A DNA stretch of 64,000 nucleotides, from the NCBI GenBank assembly GCA_014607495.2, contig CP053175.1, forward strand, positions 5,642,001 to 5,706,000. Direction: 5' to 3'. This document shows, piece after piece, positions 46,040 to 57,078 of the stretch. The DNA comes from Carposina sasakii (lineage: Eukaryota > Arthropoda > Insecta > Lepidoptera > Carposinidae). The notes under the pieces are model-generated. The model was not told where the DNA came from and did no database searches. It saw nothing but the letters and a program-made list of their open reading frames with translations. The position numbers were made by a program, and so were the translations under genes. How positions within the stretch are numbered: the stretch's first letter is position 1; each line of letters opens with the position of its first letter.

Positions 46040-46785
46040 TAGATATAAAGTCTAGATATAAAAAATATATAATTGTTTAAATAGCATTTCCTGATACTAA
46101 GAAGCTTTCAGTTTGTTTTAATTATTATGATTCATTTTAATTGGCTTCGAAAAGCTTACCGTGATAGCCATAAAACATAAAAAGTAATTATCGCCGTAAC
46201 AGTAATCTTTAGGAGCCATTTTTAAATATTTATGTCGACATTAAATAATAATTAGGTAAAGTTAATAAATATAATGGAGAGTTATTTGGTAGACGGATAA
46301 AATATTATTAAGAATAAGGTTTTTATTACCTAGTTAGGGACCAAGTATGAGAGTAACTACCGTTCAAGTACCTAAAGTCGCCCATCGAACGCGTTCTCAA
46401 CCTACCGTGTTGCCCATCGAGTTGCCAAACCTACGCGCTGCCCGGCCTGTTGCTCGACAAGTAAATTTTCGTGTGTGAGAAACAGATCTACCCAATAAGA
46501 GTGCCTGTACCCTAAAAGTGGACTATAGTGAACTACCAGTGCAGAATACCTAAATTAAATTGAAGCAAACCTAAACCCTACGAGATTCCGCGCGGAAGAA
46601 GAAGGAATACGGAGCCTACAAGGTACTTGACTTACCTATTTAATTTTCTTCGCCTATCCCCTTCCCTAAACATTTAGTAACTACAGAGTGGCAAGTCGGC
46701 AAAATGCTACGGGCCTCCAGCCGGAAGGGGTCCTGGTCAAAGGAGATCCCGACTCCCAACATTCTTTACGTGGACATCTGATGAA
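46040..46785. other. Unassigned stretch with a GC-richer half
   Basis: 46360-46760 is richer in GC than its surroundings (CGTGTTGCCCATCGAGTTGC, CTCCAGCCGGAAGGGGTCC) and reads like a retroelement leader or an untranslated exon. No frame, LTR or terminal repeat could be shown. Confidence 0.35.
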
Positions 46786-46789
46786 TTTG

Positions 46790-47420
46790 CCTTAACATGT
46801 TCTAAGTTTATTAATCCAGCTAGAACTGCAGGATCATGAAGGAATTGCAGGATCATGAAGGAATTGCAGGATCACGAAGGAATTGCAGGATCACGAAGGA
46901 ATTGCAGGATCACGAAGGAATTGCAGGATCATGAAGGAATTGCAGGATCACGAAGGAATTGCAGGTTCATGAAGGAATTGCAGGATCATGAAGGAATTGC
47001 AGGATCACGAAGGAATTGCAGGATCATGAAGGAATTGTAGGATCATGAAGGAATTGCAGGATCACGAAGGAATTGCAGGATCACGAAGGAATTGCAGGAT
47101 CACGAAGGAATTGCAGGATCATGAAGCAATTGCAGGATCATGAAGGAATTGCAGGATCACGAAGGAATTGCAGGATCACGAAGGAATTGCAGGATCACGA
47201 AGGAATTGCAGGATCACGAAGGAATTGCAGGATCATGAAGGAATTGCAGGATCATGAAGGAATTGCAGGATCATGAAGGAATTGCTACAGCCACGCTTAG
47301 CATAGCGGGAACATTACAAGAGTGACAATTTACTAGCTAGCCTGAGTGTACGTCCCTGAGTTCCTTAGTCGACTCTTACGAGTGCGAACAAGAAGATGCT
47401 GATGTATTCTAATGAAGTAA
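46790..47420 (+). repeat. REP-K copy containing the 19-bp minisatellite
   Basis: REP-K enters at about CCAGCTAGAACTGCAGGAT. After the tandem array it resumes at GCTACAGCCACGCTTAGCAT and ends with TTAGTCGACTCTTACGAGTG and AGAAGATGCTGATGTATTC. Confidence 0.7.
46828..47283. repeat. Minisatellite, 19 bp x 24
   Basis: The unit GCAGGATCATGAAGGAATT repeats exactly 24 times (456 bp). Variation is nearly confined to one site (ATG or ACG in the middle), plus single changes (GGTTCATG, GTAGG, GAAGCAATT). Because 19 is not a multiple of three the reading frame repeats every 57 bp, which produces the two repetitive open frames here; they are not genes. Confidence 0.97.
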
Positions 47421-47713
47421 AGGCAAATATCTTTCCCATAATGGTTAAAATGCAATTTTTCCTAGATAACATAGTTATTCCTCTTATATTGAGGTTGATA
47501 AATATGTAAATTTTCAATAGAAATGCGAATCAATCTCCATAAGCAACGCTGCCCTATTTGATGCTGTTTTGCCTATGAATAGAGGTACCTACCAGACTAC
47601 GTCCCTTCTGCCCTTATTGTGAAATATGGGTCTCGTGATTGTGATTTTTATATGGAGTTTTAATTTTCCTTGACTGGATTTTTGGTAGGAGTTTGATCCC
47701 AGCGAGTAGCCTA

Positions 47714-48089
47714 TACAGGATGTTTTTTCGTTGCCACCCTTAACTAAACTCTATACATCAAATTAAGTAAATTTATGCATAAAAAATACTGGAAAACGAT
47801 GAAATTTTTTTCCAACATTTTTTTAAATTACTTGATCGGGCGAAGTAGTGTCCAATGTTTAAGATAGTTTTTTTATTGACAGATAACTAAATTATTTCTC
47901 GTGAAAAAATCTTGCTACGCGCGTCTATGTGCATTTATGCAGAAAAACGCAGTCTATTTACTCAATTTTGGACCCTAATATCTTGGAAACCAGACACTTC
48001 CCAGGTATGCTTCCATGGAGAAAAATGATCGTGATGATGAGGAGATTCCGTAGTTTTCGGGAACGTTGACGACCAAAAATCATCCTGTA
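47714..48089. mobile_element. MITE-A, complete copy
   Basis: TACAGGATGTTTTTTCGTTG to GACCAAAAATCATCCTGTA, 376 bp with TA ends. Confidence 0.88.
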
Positions 48090-48154
48090 TAAATAAATTG
48101 GTAGTACCTTACCTATACTTATCTAGGTATTTATATTTTAGGTAATATTTAGAC

Positions 48155-48319
48155 CAGTGGTTCCCAAAGTGGTCCAGGTGGACCCCCAGGGGTCTACGTT
48201 GGCGTGAAAAAATTGAGGTTCACAATTAATTTGTATGTGATGTAGGCCTGTAGGGGGTCCACCAGAACCAGTAAACTTTTGAAAGGGGTCTACGAGAAAT
48301 AAAAGTTTGGGAACCTCTG
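48155..48319. mobile_element. hAT-L MITE, second copy
   Basis: CAGTGGTTCCCAAAGTGGTC at the left, TTTGGGAACCTCTG at the right, flanked by ATTTAGAC and ATGTAGAC (8 bp, one mismatch). Opposite orientation to 41941-42128. Confidence 0.82.
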
Positions 48320-48329
48320 ATGTAGACAG

Positions 48330-49200
48330 TACTTAGGTATTTATTAGGCTAAGGTAACGCGGAAGTGCGTAAGGCATATGCATGTTATTAGACTTTCGGA
48401 AAAACAATGAAGACCTAAATAGTTCTAGTATCTGTGGTTTTAGTCTTTTGTTTATTCACTGTCGGGGTATAAGAGAAGAAGGACCTATATGCCACGTGAG
48501 CATTCTACATTAGTTTATTTAATTAAAGTGAATAATATCGCTCCCAGCCGACCCGCAATAATTTTGAATGAGTAATCTCAATCTGTAAACAATGGTAGTA
48601 GTCAGCTACTACCTATACAAGCCGCCAAGTGATTTGGACGGCAGCGGTAGCTTTCCATTTTCATCCCTCGATACCTATTAACCCCATTCCACGACACTTC
48701 ATTCCATGTAAACGCCATCTTTCCTGAAATAGATGAACTAAAACGTGATGGTATTAAAGGTTCCCTTCGTTTCCGTGTCCCTAAATTATTACAATCGTGC
48801 TGTTAGATGTCGCTAGAGAAATTATTACACTTATTTAAAGAATTTAAGGTGAATAAACACATTGATAATATTAATTTTATTTACATAATAATTATTAATA
48901 ATAACACACACAAAGAAATAGGTTTCTATCAGCCACTGACCAAGACCTAAGAACACTACTCAATAATTATTTAGATTTACTGAACAACCACATATTTTAA
49001 ATGATACATTATTAGATATATCACAGACTATACTTGTGTATTGTAATAAAATGAAATGGGCCTCGTTGAAATTTCATTGATTTATATTGCCTATACCTAT
49101 TGTTATTATTTATAATTAATTGATTATAATATTGATTATTATTTACAAGTCCATAGTAATTTAATTAAAGCACATATCAAAAGGAACCAAATTATTACTA
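48330..49200. other. AT-rich stretch downstream of beclin-1
   Basis: No repeat family or frame recognised. The part near 49200 probably holds the distal 3' UTR of the beclin gene. Confidence 0.4.
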
Positions 49201-49207
49201 ATTTATA

Positions 49208-49213
49208 TTTATT
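49208..49213 (-). terminator. Candidate polyadenylation signal for beclin-1
   Basis: TTTATT on plus, AATAAA on the coding strand, about 155 bases past the stop codon. It is the first such hexamer after the stop. Confidence 0.5.
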
Positions 49214-49365
49214 TTAAGAAATATCATCATACATTTTAAAATCTCAAACATCAAATCACAAACATTTTAGCACTCTTTACCCCCTACATCAGTTAGTCTG
49301 CCTACACTCATAGGTACATCCTAGCAAAAGCCCTGCAAATTAGACTAACCAGGAATTATAACTAC

Positions 49366-50649
49366 CTACTGCTCCTCAATTCTATCCTCACTAAATTGAG
49401 AGGAGATCCAAGTTAGCGCCCATTTCAAGTTTGTCAACATATACTTCAAGGCTTTAGTCCAATGTTCTTCAGAATTGAATTGAATTTTAATTGAGTAAGC
49501 GTGTGGTGGCGATGCTGTGTCCTCAATCTTCCCTTTATCTATCCTATACGGCAAGCAAAACCCGTTATTACCCTTCTCAACTTGCTCCTTGAACTGCTGC
49601 AAACAGTCCAAAAAAGCTACCATTGCTGCATCAAATTTTGTGTCCCAAAGAAATCTAAAGCCACCAGACCCATACAATGGCAAAATTTTCTGGTCACCAA
49701 TAACTTCAATGTACGAATGGTTACCGTATGGTACTAAGCGGTAGCGCTCAAAATTAAAGTTTATCTTCTTAGCCAGTGATGCCAGCAACAGTACAGTTTG
49801 ACCCCAAGCAGCGTTTATCTCTGACCAATCCACCGGTGCAGTGGGCAAACGACCTAAACGGAAATTATTTATAATACCAAAATGACCTGAATCTGAAATT
49901 TGGAATGTAGCTTTAAATACATTTATCTTTCTCAGTTTTTCTAGCTGTCCTTGGGTATAAGATAACTGGCAGTCATAGAACTTCATCTGATCTTCTATTA
50001 ACATCAAATCTTTCCTATACTTTGTGTATTCAGTCCAATACACATCTTGTTCCTTCTCCAATCTTTCCTTTTCTTTTTCCTGCACATCAATCTCTCCTTT
50101 CATTGCTTTCTCTTCCTTCTGAAGAGATGAGAGCTCCTCGAGTAATCTAGTTTGTTCCAGTTTCCAGTCTTGCAGTTCTTTTTCTAATCCTTCCAAGTTG
50201 AGATCCTCTTTATCATCCTCTAGCTTCTTTAGATAGTCACTGTAGTCTTTCCATTCCGCCTCAGTAGACCTGAGCTGGTTATCCATAAGCTCTAACAGGG
50301 TATCTGTACACTCATCGCATAGAGGATGGTCAACCTCTGAGTTATTTGACAGTAAATCAAATAGAGTAGCTTTTACATGCAGCTGGTGACCCACAGACGT
50401 GGTTTCCCACCCATCTGATATGACCATGAAGCCGTTGGTGCCATTTCCCGACTCCGACATACGGAATGGAGGCACATAGTGTTCTAAACTTGAAGATTGG
50501 AGATCCAAGTCAGGTTCGTTGTTGCGACGTATTTGCAGCGTCAAATCGGCTATTGTGTGCTCGTTGAGATTGTTAAGAGATTCGTCCAGATTCAACGGCT
50601 GGAGGCATCGCTGGCATGAGAAACTGACGAAAGACTTTGAGTCACTCAT
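49366..50649 (-). CDS. Atg6: Beclin-1 / Atg6, autophagy and endosomal PI3K complex subunit
   Basis: Single open exon of 427 codons, close to the 422-450 residues usual for animal beclins. Beclin is the scaffold of the class III PI 3-kinase (Vps34-Vps15) complexes that start autophagosomes and act in endosome traffic. Visible parts: an N-terminal CxxC (C12, C15), a BH3-like helix (about 92-106, KATLFDLLSNNSEVDHPL) followed by a second CxxC (C111, C114), a coiled coil rich in E/K/L (about 122-225), and the evolutionarily conserved domain from about 243 (VFKATFQISDSGHFGIINN). The membrane-contacting aromatic finger is F333-L334-W335, with Leu in the middle where human has Phe. The ATG at 50649 has A at -3 and is the first in frame. 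No intron interrupts it, so a retrocopy origin is possible, but nothing suggests decay. Confidence 0.95.
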   Translation of the reverse strand: MSDSKSFVSFSCQRCLQPLNLDESLNNLNEHTIADLTLQIRRNNEPDLDLQSSSLEHYVPPFRMSESGNGTNGFMVISDGWETTSVGHQLHVKATLFDLLSNNSEVDHPLCDECTDTLLELMDNQLRSTEAEWKDYSDYLKKLEDDKEDLNLEGLEKELQDWKLEQTRLLEELSSLQKEEKAMKGEIDVQEKEKERLEKEQDVYWTEYTKYRKDLMLIEDQMKFYDCQLSYTQGQLEKLRKINVFKATFQISDSGHFGIINNFRLGRLPTAPVDWSEINAAWGQTVLLLASLAKKINFNFERYRLVPYGNHSYIEVIGDQKILPLYGSGGFRFLWDTKFDAAMVAFLDCLQQFKEQVEKGNNGFCLPYRIDKGKIEDTASPPHAYSIKIQFNSEEHWTKALKYMLTNLKWALTWISSQFSEDRIEEQ

Positions 50650-50844
50650 TGTGTAAAGACAAAACTAATGCGTCATGAAAACTGGACCGTTTTTTTTTGG
50701 ATTTATCGCGCATCACACACTAAATATGAAATGGTTGAACAGTAAAGCGTTAGTATTAGACAAAACCAGAAAGGTACACTAATTTATTTGCTAATAAATG
50801 TACGATTATGTATTAAATTTCTTTTTTTGTTTGTTTCCTTTTTT

Positions 50845-51577
50845 TTAGTTTATCCCGAAGGAAAGGCAAGAGGAACTAAGCCCATACAGCCATTGTCTTT
50901 AGTAAAAAAAAATTAAAAAAATAAGAATTTATGACGGATGATAATGATGATGATGAATGGAAACGTCGGGGATTCGGCGGGAAAAGCTGGAAGGGTGCAG
51001 GTGTAATTTTCTTGAGAAAATCAAAAATTATTTGTAAATGACTTGCATGTGTCCGTAAAGTGATGTTTTCTGGTAGATAAGTTATATTTTGATTACTTGT
51101 GATGTGAATCAAGTACGTGTACATGGTTTTATACGCAGGTAAGCTGAGTAAAACTTTAGCCAGAATACGATCTCTTCATGGGCCCATGTAAGTTGTTTCT
51201 GCAATTATTTTTCATTTTGACTAACTTTACACTTGTTCTTGAGGATTTTCCTGACGTTTTCATTCATCATTATCATTCATCATCATCATCATTTACAGCC
51301 CTGAGAAGTCCACTGTTGGACATAGGCCTCCCCCAATGGGGGGGTTTGGACCGTAACCCGCCACGCTGGTCCAATGCGTGTTGGCGGGTAGCCAGAGCCT
51401 TGTTCGTTGTTCTGCAGGGTGCACCGCGAGCAGGTGAGGATGGCTTGGGTCCCGTTAGAAGTTATATGGGACCCCATATACCCCATCATTTTCATTATCA
51501 TCCATCAATATGTTCAGAAATCATTTACTAAAGACAATGGCTGTATGGGCTTAGTTCCCCTTGCCTTTTTTTTTTGA
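50845..51577. mobile_element. FB-E with both terminal inverted repeats
   Basis: Left TIR 50848-50970 (AGTTTATCCCGAAGGAAAGG to GAATGGAAACGTCGGG). The right TIR, from GAGGATTTTCCTGACGTTTT to CTTAGTTCCCCTTGCCTTT, is its reverse complement. It is split by an insertion in its CAT-rich part (51290-51480). The interior matches 16027-16428. The 117-codon frame at 51178 is repeat-derived. Confidence 0.75.
51290..51480 (-). mobile_element. SINE/LINE tail inserted into the FB-E repeat
   Basis: CATCATCATCATTTACAGCC, AGAAGTCCACTGTTGGACAT, AGGCCTCCCCCAATGG, then a body (GTAACCCGCCACGCTGGTCC). It resembles the SINE-D tail but with a different body, and sits exactly in the CAT-repeat stretch of the FB-E arm. 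Confidence 0.55.
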
Positions 51578-51805
51578 CAAGTACAGGGTAACCAACTCAT
51601 GCAAAAAGTTTTCGCCAATGTTATCCTAAGGAAGTTAAAACGGGTTGATTTTCGCTGTGCACGCTTTACAAATCGCTTCACCTAGCCGCATCGCTAGTTT
51701 ATTTACACAAGTGACTAAAATAATATCTCACGCAGCACAGTCATTCCCTTCGAAAATGTCGAGCAGAAATGTGCGCGAACGAAACAAACCGCGCCTAAAG
51801 TTAGA

Positions 51806-53042
51806 TCATCATCTTCCTGCCCTGTTCCCATTTATTCGGGGTCAGCGCAATATGTACTTTTCTTCCATTCATCCCTATTATCCGTCATCTATTTGCTCAC
51901 TCCCAGTACACGCATAATTATCCTCTTTCACACAGTCCATCCAACATTTCTTTGGTCTACCTCTTCCTTTATATCCATCCACATTCATGCACAACGCTTT
52001 CAGTAAAATATGCCTTTCATTCCATCGCTTTACATGCCCGTACCAAGACAGACGGTTACTTCATAACTTGTCTGTGATCGGCGCAACTTTCAGACTTCCT
52101 CTTACATACTCATTTCTTATTTTATCCATTCTTGAAACTCCACACATCCATCTCAACATTCTCATCTCGCTTACATGCAGTCGATTTTCATCCTTTTTCT
52201 TTACGGCCCAGCATTCAGATCCATACAAGACGACAGGTCGAATTACGGTCTTGTACACCTTACCCTTTAGCTTTAACGGCATCCGGGCATCGCACGTAAC
52301 TCCCGTGACCTGTCGCCATTTCATCCATCCTGAACTAATTCGGTGCTTTATATCTCGGTCTATTTCCCCATCCCCTTGTAAGACAGAGCCCAGGTACTCA
52401 AAGTTTGAATAAACTGGCAATGCCACACCATATTGCAATAGAGCTGGAGAGACCGCCGAAATCACAAAACATTTGTTCAGTTTTTGATTTTCTGATTTTC
52501 AGGCCAACATTCTCCAGCTTTTGCTGCCATTTCACTAGTCTGTTCTGTACATCAGGCCCATCCTCACCAACAAGGACAATGTCATGGGCAAAAAGAATGC
52601 ACCAAGGTGCCTCTTCCTGGATGTCTGATGAAAGCGCATCCATTACAAGAAGGAAGAGGTAAGGGCTTAGCGCGGAACCCTGATGCAAGCCTACCGTGAC
52701 ACTGAAACTGTTAGTGGTACCAGCAACCGATCTAACGCTAGTACGAGATCCCTTGTATTGTACATAGCTGGAATTTATTATTTATTTAGTACAATTTCTG
52801 GTACACCTTTCTCTTTCAGGGCCCACCAGATAACCTCACGGGAAACGTGATCATATGCCTTCTCGAGGTCGACAAACACCATGTGCAAGTTTCTGTTGCT
52901 ACGTCGATATTTTTCGCATAATTGCCGAATTGCAAAAATGGCATCTGTCGTTCCTCGACCAAACATTAAACCGATTTGATTCCGTGAGATTTCACTCTCT
53001 TCTCTCGGTCTTCGTTCTATCACCTTCTCCCATATCTTCATA
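51806..53042 (-). pseudogene. RTE-type LINE, 3' 1.2 kb, reverse transcriptase fragment
   Basis: Minus-strand frames in order: RNQIGLMFGRGTTDAIFAIR and MVFVDLEKAYDHVSREVIWW (RT fingers/palm), HQGSALSPYLFLLVMDAL, FAHDIVLVGED, VGLKIRKSKTEQM, EYLGSVLQGDGEIDRDIKHR, then LYGSECWAVKKKDE and RMLRWMCGVSRMDKIRN. The catalytic FADD reads FAHD, and the frame changes at about 52770 and 52420. The 5' part with the endonuclease is missing, as usual for a 5'-truncated LINE. The 3' end CATCATCTTCCTGCCCT (plus) is also the tail of SINE-W. Confidence 0.85.
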
Positions 53043-53084
53043 CTGTGTGATATGACTTTTATTTTAAAGTTAGATACTGTTTAA

Positions 53085-53142
53085 AAATGGCATTCATGGA
53101 AGGATATGCAGCTGATGTATTTTTACCAAAGCCCCGCGTCAA
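53085..53142 (+). repeat. REP-K tail fragment
   Basis: ATGGAAGGATATGCAGCTGA, AGCCCCGCGTCAACACTGAT. Confidence 0.5.
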
Positions 53143-53149
53143 CACTGAT

Positions 53150-55405
53150 CAAAAGAATTTCAATATTCCCAATTTAAAGGACTTCACAATATAGTTGGTA
53201 ACACTAAAACAATGACTTTATTAACTGTCCCTAATAGATCAACAAAAGAATTTTGTCCATACAGCCATCCAGGTCTAGTGAACGTGCAGTATTTTTTGAT
53301 GATTTTATTTTTATTGTTCTAACGCTTATTACAGCTGCTAGAATATACTTACTCTCTAACGAGCTGCTTATTATATACTTTCCAATAAGTGCAACATGCG
53401 GTAGGTAGACCGGTTCAGTGGAATTACGTAGGTAGAAGGCAACGAGTATTATTATTATTAGGGTATAGGGTAGAAGGTATCTGTGTAAAATCATGGTAAA
53501 ATCACAGCTACAATACAATTATGTCGCAAATATCGTGATGTGAAAAGGCGGGTAGGCGAACGAAAGCTCTCTGCGCATAGCAGTCATAATAAGAATAACA
53601 CTACAAGGCAACGAACGTGTTAATCGGTAAGTGACTTCTTAAATCATAATAATAAATACGATTCTATAATATTTCTGTGTATGCATAGGTACATTGTTAG
53701 GTACTAATTTTTCCAATCAATTTTTTGTCAAAATCAAATTGTGCATATCATATTATGCTGTAGGCATGAACGTATGGCTATAGGTAGTAAAAGATGTATT
53801 CAGTGACGTGATTATAGGTAGACGCAGGGTCACATATTAAATTCATCGAAAAAATTGGCACCAAAGAATCTATATATAAAACGTTATAACTGTTATAAGC
53901 TAAATATTTAAATTAAACCTTGTGCAATCACCATAAGACTTGATTTTGCTTGTAAAAATGATCACCCTATGAAGCTTCGACTAATCTGTCAAAATCAAAA
54001 GTCACTTAGATAGCTTACAGTTATTTGAAGCTCCCACTATTTCCACTGCAAAATGTCATTATGAGTTGCCAACAAATTTTCAGATATTACCTATTTACCA
54101 GAGACATTTTTTGGCAGTAGTATATTTTTTCTCACTAATTATAAATATTAACGTGGGTCATTAAAATTTTATAGATACAATGGAATAATAGTTCATAATA
54201 ATAAATACTGCCAACATTCTGGGCACTCTCCCGGTATACGGTAACTTTGTAAATTATAAAATTTCGTGTAATAAATTAGTTTTTTAGGTCTCTATAAATT
54301 ACTTTCTAATGTTCTAATAAATACTGCTATTTTATAATATATTAGTAATTTATATTATGTATTGCAAATCTTTGGCAATGTGAGTTTTGAAAGAAACCAT
54401 ATTGCGCCGACCCAATAAATAATGGGTTAAGGGCAGGAAGATGATGGATTTATGTAAAGTAATATGACTGATTTATCGACGCTGAGGCAAAACAACTGTA
54501 GCTAGAGACGTGATATTTGAAGCATGGCTTCCTTTTATGAAGTAGAAGTCCAGAGAGGAGGGGTTTCCCGGGATTCCCACAGGAACGGGGAAATCCGAAG
54601 TTTACGGATTTAAGAGGATCCGTGTGCAGACAGTATTCTTAAAAAAAAACATTCAGTTATTTTTATGTATTGAATTAAAACAATTTAAAAACCTTTATTA
54701 TAATTTTAATCAAAGTAAAACTTAACAGAAAATAATAATCTAGTAACTTCTACAGATAGTATAAAAATAAAAACAGTACGACCCGCCTCAGATAAAAGAC
54801 TTAAGGGAATTTACACTTCAAAATAAGTGAGGAGGGGAAATCAATATTGCATCATAATGACATATATGAAACTATGCTCCACTACTTTTCAAGTAAAGTT
54901 ATCACAACATATTATACTGTGACGGGTGCAGCTCGCACTTTGCCACTTTCTAATTTTAGGGAAATATATTTTTAGTTCGACACATTACCGATATTACAGT
55001 GGAAATAGCATAGGAAGTAAGCAAATATGTCATCCGTCTAACACATTATTATTTGTTTAAATATTTTATGTAAAATATTATGTTATCCACTGATTATTAA
55101 CATAAAACAGAAACCTTTTGAAAATTACTTACTGAAAGTAAGATATTCCGTGAGATATTTTAAGGTTTCGGGAATTGTTTCCGCAATTTTTAAAAACACA
55201 CTGAGGCATTGTAGCACGTTTTGTCTATAACGTTGTCATAGATGAACTAAACCTTGTGATCTGCGCTTGGCAGTTTTGAGCAGATTACGGACGATCCGTA
55301 TATTGAGAGCTGACCCTATATCTAGTATTAATTCATCTAAGGATGTATTGGTTAGTTTAAGAACCTACAGTTTTTGAACTTTGACAGTCTCGCAAAGAAG
55401 TTAAA
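53150..55405. other. Mostly unique AT-rich DNA
   Basis: Only a SINE-W tail fragment at about 54375-54450 (TTTTGAAAGAAACCATATTG, GGTTAAGGGCAGGAAGATGA) was recognised. A GTAAGT at 53621 follows a short GC-richer block (53545-53620) and could be a first-exon donor; there is nothing else to support a gene. Confidence 0.4.
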
Positions 55406-55416
55406 TAGGTAGGAAT

Positions 55417-55706
55417 CATGGAAAGAAAATAAAAGACGAGCAGCGGCTAAGTATATTTTCATACAAAAATAGTGTGCCACTGAGCGGGGGTGACGTATGG
55501 GACGAGGGGAGCATCCTAAGACTGTAGCCCTGCCCATTTACATGAAACCACCTTGTAGTGACTAACTACTTGCATAAGCGTGTGGTTACAGCTACTGCGT
55601 TACACACATTGTCCCTGAAGCTCCGCCCCTATCATGACGTCATGGCCTCGCGATTGCCACACGACTCAGTTCATAGTCCCACGTCCTCTTTTATACCTTC
55701 TCCATG
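55417..55706. mobile_element. CATGG element, uninterrupted copy
   Basis: CATGGAAAGAAAATAAAAGA to TTATACCTTCTCCATG, 290 bp, flanked by the 8-bp repeat GTAGGAAT (55409-55416, 55707-55714). Shares AAAAATAGTGTGCC and TGACGTCATGGCCTCGCGAT with 17007-18013. Confidence 0.82.
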
Positions 55707-55714
55707 GTAGGAAT

Positions 55715-57075
55715 GCAATAAATGAATTCAAAAACATATTTGATAACGAACTTTAATTCACTTTCAGACTAGAATACTCTGGTTTGAAACAAAAACAGCA
55801 CCGCATTACTCAACGTAAATTAAGTACAAAATAATTATCTAAGTAAAGTAACCCAGCTACCTACTACAGAAGCATTGTGGCGATATTTGAATTTAAAAAA
55901 AAACGAAAAGCCGTAGCACAGGGTGCTAAAACAATGTATTCGCTTTATGAGCGACAGCGAAGTTCGCTAAGTTATCGAACCGTTTAAGCTAATATTTATA
56001 CACTTCATCACGTCAATTAAGGAACGCGTTAAATGAAGGCTTCCCATTGGAGGAAATGGTTCGATAACTATACGATCTTTCGACGATGTCAAACATTATC
56101 TTGGGTCCCAGTAGGTACAGACATGTCACATAAACGTAGGTAGGTACTATTTACATGGGTACTTAAATACAAGGATTAATTAAGATCTACCCTAATTATG
56201 AGCATAAAATATACATAAACCATCATAGATATATAGATAGAGATAAGACTATTAAGGGGTTCAAATAAGATCTACCCTAATTTAATAATAATTAGCTTGT
56301 GAGCTGTTGGGAGGTATAAAATCCCGAGGAAAGATACCTAAACCAGAGTGGATCATGACAGCTCGATACGTGCCCGTATAGAGTTGGCTTCGTTTAGAGC
56401 ACCCCTCCACCCTAGCCGCTACAGGTTATCACCGCCTATTTACTATTATATGGCAGGCGGTTAGTCTCCTTCAATAGCCCAGTACCCAACCCCACCCAAA
56501 TCAGCCCCAAGTAGTTTCCATCGATCTGCACTCCAATACCTGCACATAATCAATTGTGCGGTCGGCGATGGTATCCGCCAGATCCCCCAATATTAAGTTC
56601 TCTAAAAAGGGCCTTAATAATAATATTAATAATAATAATTTTTATTTAAACCAGAAGATTGTTTATAGATAAAAAGTCAAACGTCAATCATAGCGTATTC
56701 AAAACGCTCCCGCAAATTAAATCAATAATAATAGTTTTTTAACAGTTACACCAGTATAAAGTTCAATTTGTATTTGTATTCAGCACTATTAACACAGTGA
56801 ATTTATTTCCTGAGCCCAAAAGTTTCCTAACCAGAAGACAACTTATACGTAGATCCCTACCTAGTCTAGGTACCTAGGTAATCCAGTTAGAGCTATACAC
56901 ATACAGGTTTATCAATAGATTTATCTACCTATCCATAAAAATTAATCACCTTTCTTACATTACAGGTAAATCTTATTTTTAACTTTTAAATAATATTGGC
57001 ACCAAATACAGCCACTTTAAGTTAGCTTCTAGAAACTAGACTTTCTTATACCTAGCTTATAAATACCTAGCTTAT
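55715..57075. other. Unique AT-rich DNA, no gene
   Basis: No family block shared with the window and no frame above 61 codons. 56290-56600 is slightly GC-richer but carries no recognisable motif. Confidence 0.4.
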
Positions 57076-57078
57076 AAT

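Noticed and set aside
46360..46780. GC-richer block as an LTR or leader of a second retroelement, or an untranslated exon
   Set aside because: No matching partner LTR, primer site or frame could be found in the window.
46855..47276. Repetitive open frames (KELQDHEGIAGSRRN-like protein)
   Set aside because: They are a direct consequence of the 19-bp minisatellite; a 57-bp frame period without stops is automatic.
1..48000. CRISPR array, integron or bacterial-type operon
   Set aside because: The window is eukaryotic. The regular repeats are minisatellites without unique spacers, and no cas-like or operonic genes are present.
53545..53630. Possible non-coding first exon with donor GTAAGT
   Set aside because: There is only one splice-like motif, with no acceptor, frame or promoter element to pair it with.
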